From Sipunculus nudus (Eukaryota > Annelida > Sipuncula > Golfingiida > Sipunculidae), in contig CM049309.1 of NCBI GenBank assembly GCA_026874595.1, positions 51,930,079 to 51,994,078 of the forward strand: a stretch of 64,000 bases of DNA, read 5' to 3'. Both the position numbers and the translations under genes were made by a program. A model generated the notes under the pieces. It searched no databases. It worked only from the letters and a program-made list of their open reading frames with translations, and was not told the origin of the DNA. Shown here piece after piece: positions 15,401 through 25,227 of this stretch. The number at the start of each line of letters is the position of its first letter. Position 1 is the stretch's first letter.

Positions 15401-18400
15401 GTCCCTTGGGTATTCACATTGGACAGGTTCAACTGGATTGTACATTTGAAATGATTATTTTGGGAAATCGATTTGGTTAATCCCGTGACAAATACTTGAC
15501 GTTATTAACCTGAAACAATTTTCTGCTCATGTCAGCCACTTTATTCAGAGCGAATTAATGTTAAGATGTTTATTAATATCTTTTAATTTATGTACTGTAG
15601 GCTTTATAGTATAGTTATGTATGCTGATTCCAAAGTTTGGTATATTTTATTCACTGAATGAATTTGCCTGTCACCTGATTTAAAAGGATAGGTAAAATTA
15701 ACTCTTAAGCTTGGAAATAATTGTCACCAAGAACACATTTTACTTCATTTCAACTTTGAAGAATGTACTTTTGTAGTCCCTGGGTGTGATACCCCAAGGA
15801 TTTATAAGTCAATTTCCCACTGACGCTCTTTAACTACTCAAGGGAGCCTTGTTATTGGTCAGATTGCTTCATGAATAATGCATAATTACAGATTTCCAGT
15901 TGAGCTTGTCTGTCCGGACTATGGTCTGCTCTAGTACCACATCTCCATATCAGTCTCTTAGAGATGCCGGCCTTCAGGCTGACCCTCACATGCAGGGGCT
16001 CAGAAATATGCAAACGTCATGTCCTTGTTCATTGTGACAACATCACCACTGTTGCCTACATCAGTCAGCTGGGTGGGAATCAATCATGCTCTCTTCTGAA
16101 GAAGACCTCAACCGACTTTCACTTGTCTTGCAATCTCTGGATTTCCCTACAGGTTACCCACATAGAAGGCGTCGGCAACACCTTAGGGGACACCCTGTCA
16201 TGCTGATCATCTCCACTTACGATGGAGTGGCAGCTACAACTGCCGCTAATGGCACCACCCCCAATCATGGATTTGTAGAATACATTTATGCATATACTGG
16301 TTAAATGACTTGTACACAAGCTTAGTTGCACCACCTTCAATGGTTTTCATTAAGCATAGATCCATCAAATACCAGACAGGTGGCGCCACCTACCTTTTTT
16401 TTTTTTTTTATAGAATATATTGCCTTTTTCTCCAGAGTAGTTTGATGTATTCACCTGAAAAATTGCATGTCCGTAGATGTTGGAATAGATTATCTTGTAT
16501 ACAAGACTGCTTGGGCCATCTACAATCAATTTCATCTCAAATCCATCAATTGATCTGTTTTGGTGAAAATTGCACATGTATAAGGAGTTAAGATGCCACA
16601 AATTTTTAGTCATGTCAGGAACATTCAGTGCCTTAATTTACCCATGCCTCTGTGATTTGGCTTATACCTGTAGTCACTTGTCGACTGCCCATATTCCTGT
16701 TGTCTAATGGAGTAACAGATAACAAAATATTCAGTCAGACACATAGAGTATTAACATCGAGTAATATTCAATTTTATGTGTGTGTGTGTATATACATGTG
16801 TTATCCAGCTCTTCGTAATTGTGTCCTTAATTTAGGAAAGAAAATGCGTGCTAAAGAGAAGCTTCAGCCTGCGCCACCTCCACCTGCACCTGCAGAGGAA
16901 ATACCGCCGGAACTGACTGGGGCACGCAAATGGGAGACCGTGAAACTAAAAGGTCGTTCCCCAACCAAATACTCCATATTCCTTGGTTCTGGTGGTTCAC
17001 CAAAGAAGCCTGATAATAGAGTAAAAGGGCCTGGCACGGTATGTCAAAATATATGTACATATGAGATCTAGAATATTTAAAATATAGGGGTGTAATAATG
17101 CATTTAAAAAAATGATGCTTTAAATTGCATCCCCTCAGTTAATTTTGTGGTCAGTTCTGAACCTCCCGAATCGATTCATTCCAATTGTTTAATCATGTCA
17201 GAAATTTCACAGAGTGGTCAGATGGCTGCATACTTCATTTATTGACATCCACTCAAATCCCTTATGAAGAATACATACTTTAAAAGGTTCAACGATTGTA
17301 AGATTGAACACAGCACAAAGAACAACAATATTGCATTTACAATGGTTGGAATTCACATTAAATTCTTTAACTTTAAATTGCTTATTTTTAGAAATCTGAA
17401 GAAACTGTATCTGAGAGAAAAGTTGGGGATACAGTTAAGAGTGATCCATCCAAGTCAGATCCAGATTCTGCCATGAAGGATGAAAGTACTTCAGAGGACA
17501 TTAAGACTGTTGCAGAAATTCCTTCTAAATCAGAGAGTCCAGATTCTGAAACTAAAGAGGAATCAAACCAGAATCTCTCAGAGTCTGAAAACGGCGAGGC
17601 AAGTAGTGATGATGCTAAAGCAGAGAATCCGGATTCTGAAACAAAAGAGGAATCAAGCAAGAATCTCTCAGAGTCTGAAAATGGAGAGGCAAGTGGTGAT
17701 GATCCCAAAGCAGAGAATACGGATTCTGAGACAAAAGAGAATTCAAGCGAGAATCTCTCAGAGTCTGAAAATGGAGAGGCAAGTGGTAATGATGCAAAAG
17801 CAGAGAATCTGGATTCTGAATCAAAAGAGGAATCAAACCAGATTGCACCGGAGTCTGAAAGCGAGGAGGCAAGTATTGATGATGCCAAGGCGGAGTCTAA
17901 AGATTCTGAGATAGATTCTGAAAACAAAGCTGCTAGTGATTCTGTGGAGGACAGAGACACGGATGCTGAAAGTCCACAAAGCCAAGGAGTGGAGGAGGAA
18001 GAAAAAAAGAAAAGTGATGAAGTGATAGAGAGTGAAAGAAAAGAAGCGGAAGATGTTACTGATTTTAGTGTAGACACAAATGACAGTGATGCTGTTGCTG
18101 AGAGTACAGTTGCTTCTGATGAAAACACAGCAAAGAAAGGTGAAACTGAAGATGAAAAGGAGAGTGTCCCTGATACAAACGATTACTCATCCATGGAGGT
18201 GGATAAGATTGATGCTGAAGATGATGAAGTAGTGGAGATGGAGCTGTTATCTGATGCTGCTGCAGATGGCACAGATAGTCAAGATGATGAGGAAAAACAG
18301 GAAGATGTTGAATCTAAAGATGAGGAAAACTCATCTGAGAATGTACAAAGTGTGTCAGAAATTGATGACTCTGCTAAGGTGCTAACCAAAGATGTTGAAA

Positions 18401-20590
18401 ATATGGAAGATGATAACATATCAAATGATGACAAAAATGAAAAAGAAATGGAGCAGCAAAAAGCTGAGCAATCAGCATGTACTGATGGAGCTAGTAACAG
18501 TGAAAGTCTACCTAGTGAGGTTACAGCTAATGTCGCCGAGCCGGACAGTCAGGAAGCTACAGGAGATAGATCAGAGACAACAGAACCAACTCCAGGTGAC
18601 CATACAACGGCAGTTAATCCTACAAATGGTTCTTCAGGTGATGCTGTCGAGATGGAACAGAGCAAAGACTCCAAGCAGGAGATGTCAGAAAAGACCAAGA
18701 TGGATAATAAGGTAGATTTGTACTCTTAAATTTTAAAAGTTACCATATATTGGTAGATTTGTACACTAAAATATTTACCAAATAAAGGGAGATTTGTTCA
18801 CTAAAATAGTAAACAAACAGAAGGATTGTTTCTTCTTAGTATTTGTGTTTGAACTGAATTCAGGTTACATATTGATACTTCTACAAGTTCATGTAAGGAG
18901 AATTGCATGGTTATTATATCCAGGCCATATTCAGATGGCCTGTTAAAATGCTATGTGTAAAATGAAACCCAACGATAAGATTATAAATTGACTTAGACCA
19001 CTGGTTACATTTGGCATGTATATGATTTTGACCACTGATCACAGTATACCTGTTTTTTGCAAAATATGCAGGTGAGCAAGGTCTTGTGTGAGCCCTTATT
19101 TTGAATGTTTAAAGTTTTGCAAGTTTGAGTCTGAGCCAGTGTTTTGAATGTTTTATCAGGTGAGTGGACCATCAGGTGATAAGGAAAAGATTTCTGCAGG
19201 TAAAGAAGATATCTCCATAAAAGCATCATCAGCTGAGACCATGGAAACTCACAAACACACACACACAGACTGCGATCATCCCTCAGACAACAATCACTCA
19301 TCTACACGTAGTCCAGGCAGCAGCTCACATCCACGGGAACAGTACACCCACAGCGATTCTCGACACAGGGAACGATCATCTGATTATCGGCATGGAGGAT
19401 CAAAATCTGATCGATATGATAGTGGATATGACCGGAACTGGCGGGATCAATCAGGGCAAGACTACAGGGGTGACAGACACCAACAGCACAGGGGTTATGG
19501 AAAAGAAGATAACTATAGGAACAGGTGGGTATCATATTAATATAGAGCATGGAGTTTCATTGTTATACACAAGACCTCATAATGTCCCACCTAGAAAATC
19601 ATAGGATTAATCATTTGTCTTAGTTTCTCCACCTAGGAATAAGGCTGTATAGGATTTACAAAGAATTTGAAATGCACCAGAACTAGATTCAGTTTACATA
19701 ACTAATCACTGGTAAGCAACTAATGTTTTAAATACAAAACACTGGTAGTAGCTCTATCAGCCCTGAAGGTCTTTTCCTGGCCCTTCCTGATGTTTTGTAT
19801 ATTTAAGTAAAGCCTAGACATCAATATAACCTTTAGATCCTTTTGAGGTGCAGGACATATTACTGCATTTATCACTTTTTAAAGACAAATCATGGCTACA
19901 TGATACCCATGGTGCTACCATTGCCGTCTTTATTCAAAAGTAGAGGAGCAGTTCAGTGTGGTTTGTCTTCATGATGTAAATTCTGCCACAAGCATACTGC
20001 AGTCACTAAATCTCATCATTTCATTTTTCCCAAAAGAAGGAGCTGTCATTTTCACATGTATGGAATGGCGTTTATGATTGACACATGCAAAGAAGAAAAG
20101 TAACACAGCTGTACTATCTGAAATCTTGCATGAAATGAGCATGAGAATATGTTCATAGAAAAGGTGCACATGAATTGCTAGATACTGGGAATAATCATGT
20201 ATTCCCACATGGACACTTCTCTTGCCTAAAACAGACAAGGGTGCCAGAATCTAATAAAAAAAGAGGCACCATTGATTCACTTAAAAGTTACCTTCATCTG
20301 GGAAAACTTGTGGACATTAATTTGCTCAAGGTGAAGAAACATGTCTCACAATTGTTTTTTTTTTTTTTGCTCTGTAATACAAACAGCTACTTTTTTCCAG
20401 GAGTGGTCATCAGGGCAACTATCATCATGATCGTTATGATCGATATGGAGGGGGTTACAACCAGTACCAAGAAGGAAGGGATCGTAACCGTGACTACCGT
20501 GACCATCATAACAACCAGGGCTACTATCATCATCGTAATGACCGTAGGGGTCGTGGTGGTTATCAAGGAGGAAATAGGAGCTATTATTAA
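342..20590 (+). CDS. POGZ-like C2H2 zinc-finger gene, 3' portion (15 exons; 5' end outside window)
   Basis: Fifteen exons with AG/GT borders and matching phases join into 1189 codons plus a TAA stop. Order of features: a basic segment, the EEFYYGKKAG block, C2H2 fingers over six exons, a CxxC pair, then a finger pair of the POGZ type (CSMCRYATMCTFAYAKHM, CWCGYSTSYGNCMANHL), a proline-rich linker, a roughly 440-codon acidic Ser/Glu/Asp exon, and a His/Arg/Gly/Tyr-rich tail. Known of the family: vertebrate POGZ is a nuclear chromatin protein that binds HP1 through its last finger region and carries a CENP-B/DDE transposase-derived domain. Drosophila row is a POGZ-related zinc-finger protein lacking the transposase. 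Here no transposase domain follows the fingers, so the architecture is row-like. Membership in the POGZ/ZNF280 group is strong; orthology to POGZ rather than ZNF280 rests on the last finger pair. Further 5' exons, and possibly extra small exons in the long introns, are not excluded. Confidence 0.82.
465..1463. other. Intron, no recognised content
   Basis: AT-rich intron of the POGZ-like gene. I see no repeat family, exon or RNA gene in it. Confidence 0.5.
1464..1561 (+). CDS. POGZ-like exon b (EEFYYGKKAG block)
   Basis: Acceptor CTGTAG, donor AAG|GTGAGT. It encodes DDATNWVPLEEFYYGKKAG and then a basic/acidic stretch ending FRFK. POGZ has a similar FYYG block just before its first paired finger, which anchors the family assignment. 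Confidence 0.88.
2200..2370 (+). CDS. POGZ-like exon c (two C2H2 fingers)
   Basis: Acceptor TTTTTGCAG, donor AAG|GTTGGT, 57 codons. Fingers CWYCHRMLYNNLKIMAHMQGH and CKQCYRQFDTPFEMQCHMEK are visible. The CYRQF-TPF-QCH wording is diagnostic of the POGZ/ZNF280 group. The last His is supplied by the next exon. Confidence 0.93.
2541..2972 (+). repeat. Repeat family A, short copy
   Basis: Begins TTTTAGCGAACCTATAAGCT and ends in AGGCCTGTAGGCCTTGTTTA. The same two ends bound a 2.45-kb version at 60.0-62.5 kb, and the 5' portion recurs at 27.15 kb. Internal text CTGTCCAGCCAAATTGTCCA is shared by all three. It lies in a POGZ-like intron. Confidence 0.8.
3330..3509 (+). CDS. POGZ-like exon d (two C2H2 fingers)
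   Basis: Acceptor CATGCAG, donor AAG|GTCAGC, 60 codons. It holds CRICEKEHDNDSILRQHMRQSH and CMLCNFRSSIYTDVVDHF, joined by the EMPYVC linker that POGZ/ZNF280 proteins share. Confidence 0.93.
4558..4671 (+). CDS. POGZ-like exon e (C2H2 finger)
   Basis: Acceptor TTATTTCAG, donor CAG|GTTGGT, 38 codons. It encodes NVMCLYCLKVFKINFSKANG and then QNYYQHLQ. The CLYCLKVFK-YYQH pattern matches the next finger in POGZ. Confidence 0.9.
4927..5047 (+). CDS. POGZ-like exon f (C2H2 finger)
   Basis: Acceptor TATTTCCAG, donor CTGG|GTAATA. It begins RHQVKHAGKRC and contains finger CPCCKLTFLNKQDLKLHRQNH. It leaves one base of a Gly codon that the next exon completes. Confidence 0.9.
5644..5845 (+). CDS. POGZ-like exon g (linker with CxxC)
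   Basis: Acceptor TAATGTAG, donor TATAA|GTAAGA. It encodes a linker with KIKEFRGLQMPGYAKSLSC and the pair CHECKKPM, comparable to the region before the last finger pair in POGZ. It leaves two bases of a Lys codon. Confidence 0.88.
6352..6536 (+). CDS. POGZ-like exon h (POGZ-type finger pair)
   Basis: Acceptor ATTTCAAG, donor ATGG|GTAAGT. It carries finger CSMCRYATMCTFAYAKHMLGYH and the first half of a second zinc-binding unit (MFCWCGYSTSYGNCM). In human POGZ the equivalent region is the HP1-binding finger, so HP1 binding is inferred here. Confidence 0.9.
7102..7218 (+). CDS. POGZ-like exon i
   Basis: Acceptor TTTTTTTAG, donor GATG|GTAAGT. It completes the second zinc unit (ANHLVSCSKRTCYSN) and continues into an acidic segment (IEYDEDQEDFNPFESFPD). 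Confidence 0.88.
7440..9260 (+). repeat. Tandem 289-bp repeat array with AGGTCA direct repeats
   Basis: AGGTCAAAGGTCAAGGTCA occurs at 7986, 8275, 8564 and 8852, giving periods of 289, 289 and 288 bp. Each unit also has a half-unit variant (AAGGTCAAAGGTGAAGGTCA). Shared text such as TAGTTTCTGGATGATAATTC shows true tandem duplication. The 7440-7980 part is a diverged relative. It fills the intron before the 9957 exon. Several short antisense open frames come only from this repeat. Confidence 0.85.
9331..9346. repeat. Poly(G) tract
   Basis: A run of about 14 G follows AAA. Similar C runs occur near 30945, 31290 and 36174, and a G run near 47701. Confidence 0.8.
9957..10055 (+). CDS. POGZ-like exon j
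   Basis: Acceptor ATTTTGCAG, donor TCAG|GTGTGT. It encodes EPDLPEKQEPVKEERSLFDV and LGLVKRREPNADS, in phase with exons on both sides. It sits immediately 3' of a 2.5-kb repeat-filled intron. Confidence 0.8.
10056..11485. other. Intron, no recognised content
   Basis: AT-rich intron of the POGZ-like gene. I see no coding or RNA signal I would defend. Confidence 0.45.
11486..11569 (+). CDS. POGZ-like exon k
   Basis: Acceptor ATTTACAG, donor AGAG|GTACCA. It encodes ESLGLTSEEIVGSILMDVVD plus a short tail. The phase fits, but no domain is recognised and the exon could be alternatively used. Confidence 0.6.
11570..14519. other. First part of long intron; unclassified, possibly decayed retroelement
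   Basis: No gene recognised. The stretch 12.8-14.0 kb is less AT-rich than its surroundings and may belong to the same decayed retroelement as the RNase H-like fragment at 15.96 kb. I could not identify a reverse transcriptase motif, so this is only a suspicion. Confidence 0.3.
14520..15440. mobile_element. Putative Tc1/pogo-type MITE (TA target site)
   Basis: The left end is TA|CAGTCCAACCTATCTGAATG; the right end in reverse complement is TA|CAATCCAGTTGAACCTGT. CAGTC-AACCT ends flanked by TA are typical of pogo/Tc1-type non-autonomous elements. GACCACCTGTGAAAT-like text recurs inside near both ends. No transposase frame is visible. The ends are imperfect, so the boundaries are tentative. Confidence 0.5.
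15955..16206 (+). pseudogene. Decayed retrotransposon RNase H-like fragment (DIRS/Ngaro-type suspected)
   Basis: The frame reads VLVHCDNITTVAYISQLGGN and then ISLQVTHIEGVGNTLGDTLS. This is the D-N/T-TTVAYI...GG and HI-GV-N--AD-LS pattern of the RNase H domain in tyrosine-recombinase retrotransposons. It is short, has no intact flanking domains, and lies in a POGZ-like intron just downstream of the MITE. The domain identity is likely; the exact superfamily is not established. Confidence 0.55.
16836..17038 (+). CDS. POGZ-like exon l (Pro-rich linker)
   Basis: Acceptor TTAATTTAG, donor ACG|GTATGT. It encodes KKMRAKEKLQPAPPPPAPAE, then a basic stretch with GARKWETVKLKGRSPTKY and a Gly/Ser/Lys end. 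It is preceded by a 5.3-kb intron containing a MITE and a retrotransposon fragment. Confidence 0.78.
17392..18711 (+). CDS. POGZ-like exon m (large acidic Ser/Glu/Asp exon)
   Basis: Acceptor TTATTTTTAG, donor AAG|GTAGAT, 440 codons in frame. It is dominated by Ser, Glu, Asp, Lys and Asn, hence probably disordered. The first third contains a 90-bp (30-residue) unit repeated about four times (SETKEES...LSESENGEAS). An apparent antisense frame across it is only the mirror of this low-complexity coding sequence. Confidence 0.85.
17543..17902 (+). repeat. In-frame 90-bp coding minisatellite
   Basis: GATTCTGA plus a Thr/Ser-Lys-Glu stretch recurs at 17543, 17633, 17723 and 17813, then decays at 17903. 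The period is exactly 90 bp. The copies differ by point changes only, so the frame is preserved. Confidence 0.9.
19160..19524 (+). CDS. POGZ-like exon n (His/Ser/Arg/Asp-rich)
   Basis: Acceptor TTTTATCAG, donor AACAG|GTGGGT. It encodes a charged, His- and Arg-rich sequence with repeated Ser-Asp-Arg-Tyr style dipeptides (HGGSKSDRYDSGYDRNWRD), similar to low-complexity RNA- or chromatin-associated tails. Confidence 0.82.
20401..20590 (+). CDS. POGZ-like terminal coding exon (RGG/Tyr-rich tail, stop)
   Basis: Acceptor ACTTTTTTCCAG. In the phase set by the previous exon it encodes SGHQGNYHHDRYDRYGGGYN onward, ends RGRGGYQGGNRSYY, and stops with TAA at 20588-20590. A longer open frame here is a different phase and is not the coding one. 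The RGG/Tyr-rich end resembles phase-separating or RNA-binding tails. Confidence 0.85.
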
Positions 20591-21154
20591 AAACAAAAAT
20601 TTGTCAGAGCCTGTCACAGAAGCTCATTATGGTTTAAAATAATACACACCATGAGAGGAGAAGTTTACAGATATTTCAGACGGCCTTGTAGAGACTTGCA
20701 TTTTATTCATGCATTTATGATGGGGTACTTGAGCTTGTGTTGAATTTTCTCAATATTGCAAGCTGATTATAAGGTGGATAATTTGTATATTTGTAAATGT
20801 GATGGAGAGGATTAAAAAGGAAATAGTGAACATGTATTGCCACAATGGCATGGAATATGTCACACAAGTTTGTACATTTATGTATAAATTACAATTTATA
20901 TGTGGTGGTTTTGACCTTTTATCTTTCAAAACTGCTTTCAATACATTTAAATGCACCAAATATCACAGACGCTATTACAGCCAAACAAAACACTGTCAAA
21001 TATGAGATGATTTCTGTTCTCACAGCAAATTCAAACATATTCAGACCTGTGATGCTTGGAAGCAGTTGTGACGTCTTTTCTTTCATTCAGTTATTTATTT
21101 TAATTTCCTTGATTAACTCATTCATTTTTTTTTTCAGAATATTTGTTTCTTTAA

Positions 21155-22001
21155 AATAAAAGTATGTTCAAAAGGGGAATAGGTGTAATGCCAAACAGTT
21201 ATAAGTTTTGTACACATTCATAAATTGTTGTCAAATAATGTGCTAAGATTTTTCCTAAAAAGAATATTTTTGTAATTTTGTTCCAGGCTGGTAGTGGTAG
21301 ATTAACCAGAGTTTCCTTAATTTGCTCTTAAAGATATTTAATACATTGGGCTCTTTTCTTAAATGGTGTTGCATTGAATTATAAAACAGAAACAAACTGA
21401 CATGAATAAGTCCATGTGAATTATGCAAATTGTAATAAAGGCATAAGTTTTTGTATCATAAAGTAAAATGCACTCAATTCCATTCCTGCCATAGTCACCT
21501 GATTTTGGTGACAATATTATTACAAAGTTGATTCTGGATATTTTAAATTAGCCCATGGTTGAATATGTCAGATGTTAGTTTAATTATATAAGTAGTTCTC
21601 TGCATGCAGTAACTCATTTAACATATATGTGGCAATATAGATTTTAATATAAAGCTGAACACTTTTTAAGTTTGCTTTTGTTTTTGTACAAAGCATTGTA
21701 TTCTTGATGTCAGTACAGTCATCTGGTTATCATGTAATAAAATGTGCTTTTTTTGTAAGAATTCCTTTTGTTTAGCTAGTCCATGCAAATACACATAAAA
21801 TCACGTTCCTATGATTGCATTCTGCTTAGCACAAAGTTGGTTCTCATGAAAATGGTCTCATGTCTCATACATAAATCTGTTGTTCTTTCATTATTCTGTG
21901 AAAGCAGCCATCCATTAGCTACAATATATCACTTTCTGAAGGAATTTACCTTCATGCAGAATGATCTTGACTTTTGTACATTCACAGTTCCCTTAAATAA
22001 A
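21155..22001 (+). terminator. Candidate poly(A) signals of the POGZ-like gene
   Basis: AATAAA occurs at 21155-21160, 21434-21439, 21736-21741 and 21996-22001. The third is followed by a T/GT-rich stretch (TGTGCTTTTTTTGT) and is the best-looking candidate. Sequence from 20591 to here is therefore probably 3' UTR; no other gene is seen in it. Confidence 0.5.
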
Positions 22002-22059
22002 ATATGTGGTTCCGCAGTCATGCCCAGTTTTGAATTGGCATGATATTTCATTTTTATAC

Positions 22060-23882
22060 ACCAATCTGTGATGGGACGTATTTTGGTATACCCACGGTTG
22101 GTCTGTATTATGCACCCTTGCAGTGCTTGTTTGTCCTAAGGGAAAATTACAGGCTGAAATCCTCATAATTGGTAATTGTTGGTTAAAGCAGCATTGCTCC
22201 ATTACAGCAGACCATCCTTTTTTGAGAATTTTTTATTTCATGAAGATGAAGCCTGTTTAAAATGGGGTCCTGATTTTCATTATGTGTGCCCTTGAATTGG
22301 TCCATTTTGGGTAAAATTCTGTCAGTTTTCTGAAGAATGGGTTTGACAGGACTTGCAAGTTTTACACATTTTACCCTTCAGAATCATATTCATTTTCAAA
22401 AGAAAGAGTAATATCACTCAAAATCTATTGGGCATATCTCTATCTGACAGATACAGGTAAAAGGATTAGGCCTATTTACTTATTTTTTCTGTGAAGATGT
22501 ATATTGACAAAATCTCAGTCAAGTTCGAAGATGGGTGACCTTGACCTATTTTTTTATGTTTTAGAGCTGATTATAGAAAAAACATTTAGAAGCTTATTTC
22601 TCAGGAACCATTGGGTGGATTTTCACAATACTTACTATGATCATAGGGATTGATGGTCTGTAACTGCTGCACAAGTTTGGGGGCGCAACCTACAATATCT
22701 GATTTTTAATGAATTTTTTAAAATTTTTCAACTTTGGCCTTGTGAGCGGGATATCTCTAAAAGGATTCACAATAGGAATTTTATTGCTTGCGGGAAATCT
22801 TCGATTTTGGCAAGCAGGTTGGTCAGTTGCGGATGTCTGTTTGTCTGTTTGTTGCTTGCCGGAAATCTTCGATTTCGGCAAGTTGGTTGGTCAGTTGCGT
22901 ATGTCTGTCTGTCTGTTTGTTTGTCTGTGGACTCTCTACAGGCCACAGTTTTGCAGGAATTGCTGTCAAACTCATACAGCTGGTCAAAAATCAAAATTCC
23001 AGGAAGCCTATTGTTTTTGGGCAATATAGGTCCAAGGTCAAGGTCATCAAAAGTAGACAAAACAGTTTTTAGCCCTCAGCCCTTAGGCTGAAAAACACTT
23101 AGACTTATTACTCGGGAACCATTTGGTGGATTTTCACAAAACTTACTATGATTATTGGGACTGATATTCTGTACCTGCTACACAAGTTTGGTGGCGCCAC
23201 CTACAATTTCTGATTTTTAATGAATTTTTATCGATTTTTCAACTTTTGGCTTGTGAGCGGGATATCTCTAAAGGGATTCACCATAGGAATTTTTTTTTTT
23301 CGGTGAAGATGTATATTGACAAAATCTGGGTCAAGTTCGAAGATGGGTGACTTTGACCTATTTTTCTACGTTTTAGAGCTGATTATAGAAAAAACATTTA
23401 GAAGCTTATTTCTCAGGAACCATTGGGTGGATTTTCACAATACTTACTATGATCATAGAGACTGATGGTCTGTAACTGCAGCACAAGTTTGGGGGCGCCA
23501 CCTACAATTCCTGATTTTTAATGAATTTTTCTTGGATTTTTCAATTTTGGCCTTGTGAGCAGGATATCTCTAAAAGGATTCACAATAGGAATTTTATTTC
23601 TTTGGTGAATATGCATATCAACAAAATCTCAGTCAAGTTCAAAGATGGGTGACCTTGACCTGCTTTTCAAGGTCACAGAGCTTATAATAGAATAAAACTT
23701 AGAAGCTGATTTTCAGGAAGCATTTGATGGATTGTTACGAGTCTCCATTTTAAATTTATAACTGAGACATGTACAGATATACATCCATGTGAGAACAGAT
23801 ATTTAGTACTTGTCACTGTTACCACCTCTAAACACTGTTCCTTTGGCTGAGGGCTTTTGTCAGCTTCTGCTGATATTCTAGT
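22060..23882 (+). repeat. About 300-bp tandem units ending in a Helitron-like terminus
   Basis: Text including GGATTTTCACAATACTTACT, GGGGGCGCCACCTACA-type and TGTGAGCGGGATATCTC recurs at about 22.6, 23.13 and 23.43 kb. The block ends TCAGC-TTCT-GCTGA, TATT, CTAG followed by T (23860-23882), a hairpin-plus-CTAG end of Helitron type. No transposase frame is present. Confidence 0.65.
23860..23881 (+). mobile_element. Helitron-like 3' terminus (copy 1)
   Basis: 5-bp stem TCAGC/GCTGA with loop TTCT, then TATT, then CTAG and a flanking T. A second, near-identical end lies at 30205-30226. Confidence 0.5.
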
Positions 23883-24296
23883 TTCTTCATATCTTTGTTA
23901 CTATTTGTGGTATCTTCTTCAAACATAGCTCATTTTAAACGTCATACCCAGGCCTTTCTTCTGGTGTGTAGCTCTTTCAAATTTGCCGTAACCATGTTTT
24001 ACGCATTTTGGGGAAAAAGTCATGATATTCTGAAATAAGGGGTCTTATTTTTCTAACTTTTTCAGTTTTAAAGCTAGAGAGGTCTAGTTTTTTGCATCAG
24101 GTAGCATGTAACAAGTACTGCAAGATTTTATTAAAAGTCTAGCGATATCTCGTATAATATCTCGTCAAACGAGATATTTTGAGATTTCAGTAATCCTGCC
24201 CTGGAGGTCACAGTTTAGCAGGAATCTTTTTGAAACTGACATATCGTAAGTCCTACATTATTATCTCGAAATGGTTTTTCCATATTTTAAATGCAG

Positions 24297-24310
24297 CCGC
24301 TAGGTGGCGC
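24297..24310 (+). promoter_or_regulatory. CTCF-like motif in array
   Basis: CCGCTAGGTGGCGC, one mismatch to CCASYAGRKGGCRS. First of eight cores. Confidence 0.4.
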
Positions 24311-24602
24311 TGTATGCAAACCTCCCCAACATATCATGTTTTGGCCAGATCTCCAAAATTGTGAGCCTCAATTACATAAACTATAGCTTATTTTCTTCCC
24401 CTGAGTCTTTTCAAAATCATGGTGTAGTCATTTAGACTCAATCTTGAGTCACTTTGTCAGTGTGTCCATCTGTTTCTCAGTTTTCCTCAAATTCGCCTGC
24501 TTACTGGTTCTTGCGTCTCACATATAGCATTCTACAGGTCACGAATACATCTTATGTCTTACACTAATATCTCGAAACGAATTTTTCATTTTCCAGATAT
24601 GG

Positions 24603-24616
24603 CCACTAGGGGGCGG
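24603..24616 (+). promoter_or_regulatory. CTCF-like motif in array
   Basis: CCACTAGGGGGCGG, full match to CCASYAGRKGGCRS. Confidence 0.5.
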
Positions 24617-25080
24617 TGCACTCAAACTTCCACAACATCATTTTTTGCCCATATCTCCAAAACTATAAACCTCATTTACATAAAATATAGCTTATTATCT
24701 TCCTCTGAGGTTTTTCCATCACATGATTAAGTCAACTGGTCACAATCTTGGGTCAGTTTGTCAGTATGTTTGTCTGTTTTTCAGTTGTCCTTAATTTCGC
24801 CTGCTTCCTGGTTCTTGCGTCTCACATATACCATTCTACTGGCCACAATTTTGCAGGAATTGCTTTGTAACTTACACTTGTCATATTTCGTAACAATATC
24901 TGGAAGGCCTGTGTTTATTATTCAAATAAGTCCAAGGTCAAGGTGACCAAAACATATCAAATTTTTTTTTCTTCAGAACTTTGTTAATATTGATCCTATC
25001 TTTACAAACTAGGGATTATTTTTTTCACTTTGACATTGATCGTTCATCGGACTAACTTTACGTCATTTCCGGCAAGCCCG

Positions 25081-25098
25081 TGACCTCAGGTCATCTAG
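25081..25098 (+). mobile_element. Hairpin-CTAG terminus (TGACC variant)
   Basis: TGACCT-C-AGGTCA inverted repeat followed by TCTAG and T. Compare CGACC-TCT-GGTCG-TCTAG at 28323 and 29911: the outer pair changes from C-G to T-A, preserving the stem. Confidence 0.45.
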
Positions 25099-25168
25099 TC
25101 TGTCTGTCTGTTTGTTGCTTGCCGGAAATCTTCAATTTTCGCAAGCATGTTGATCACCTGCGTATGTT

Positions 25169-25171
<3 letters not shown>

Positions 25172-25227
<56 letters not shown>
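25172..25227 (+). repeat. (TGTC)n microsatellite
   Basis: About 14 uninterrupted TGTC/CTGT units. Shorter TGTCTGTCTG runs recur in the neighbouring units at 22.85, 22.9, 28.35 and 29.87 kb. Confidence 0.9.

Noticed and set aside
17388..18128. Antisense 246-codon open frame rich in Ser/Phe/Leu
   Set aside because: It is the reverse of the acidic GAA/GAT/TCT-rich coding exon; low-complexity codon use opens the opposite strand. The + strand frame has matching splice phases on both sides.
20175..20642. Open frame with Thr/Ile/Met repeats over the terminal POGZ-like exon
   Set aside because: Wrong phase relative to the upstream exon. The correct phase gives the His/Arg/Gly/Tyr tail and a stop at 20590.
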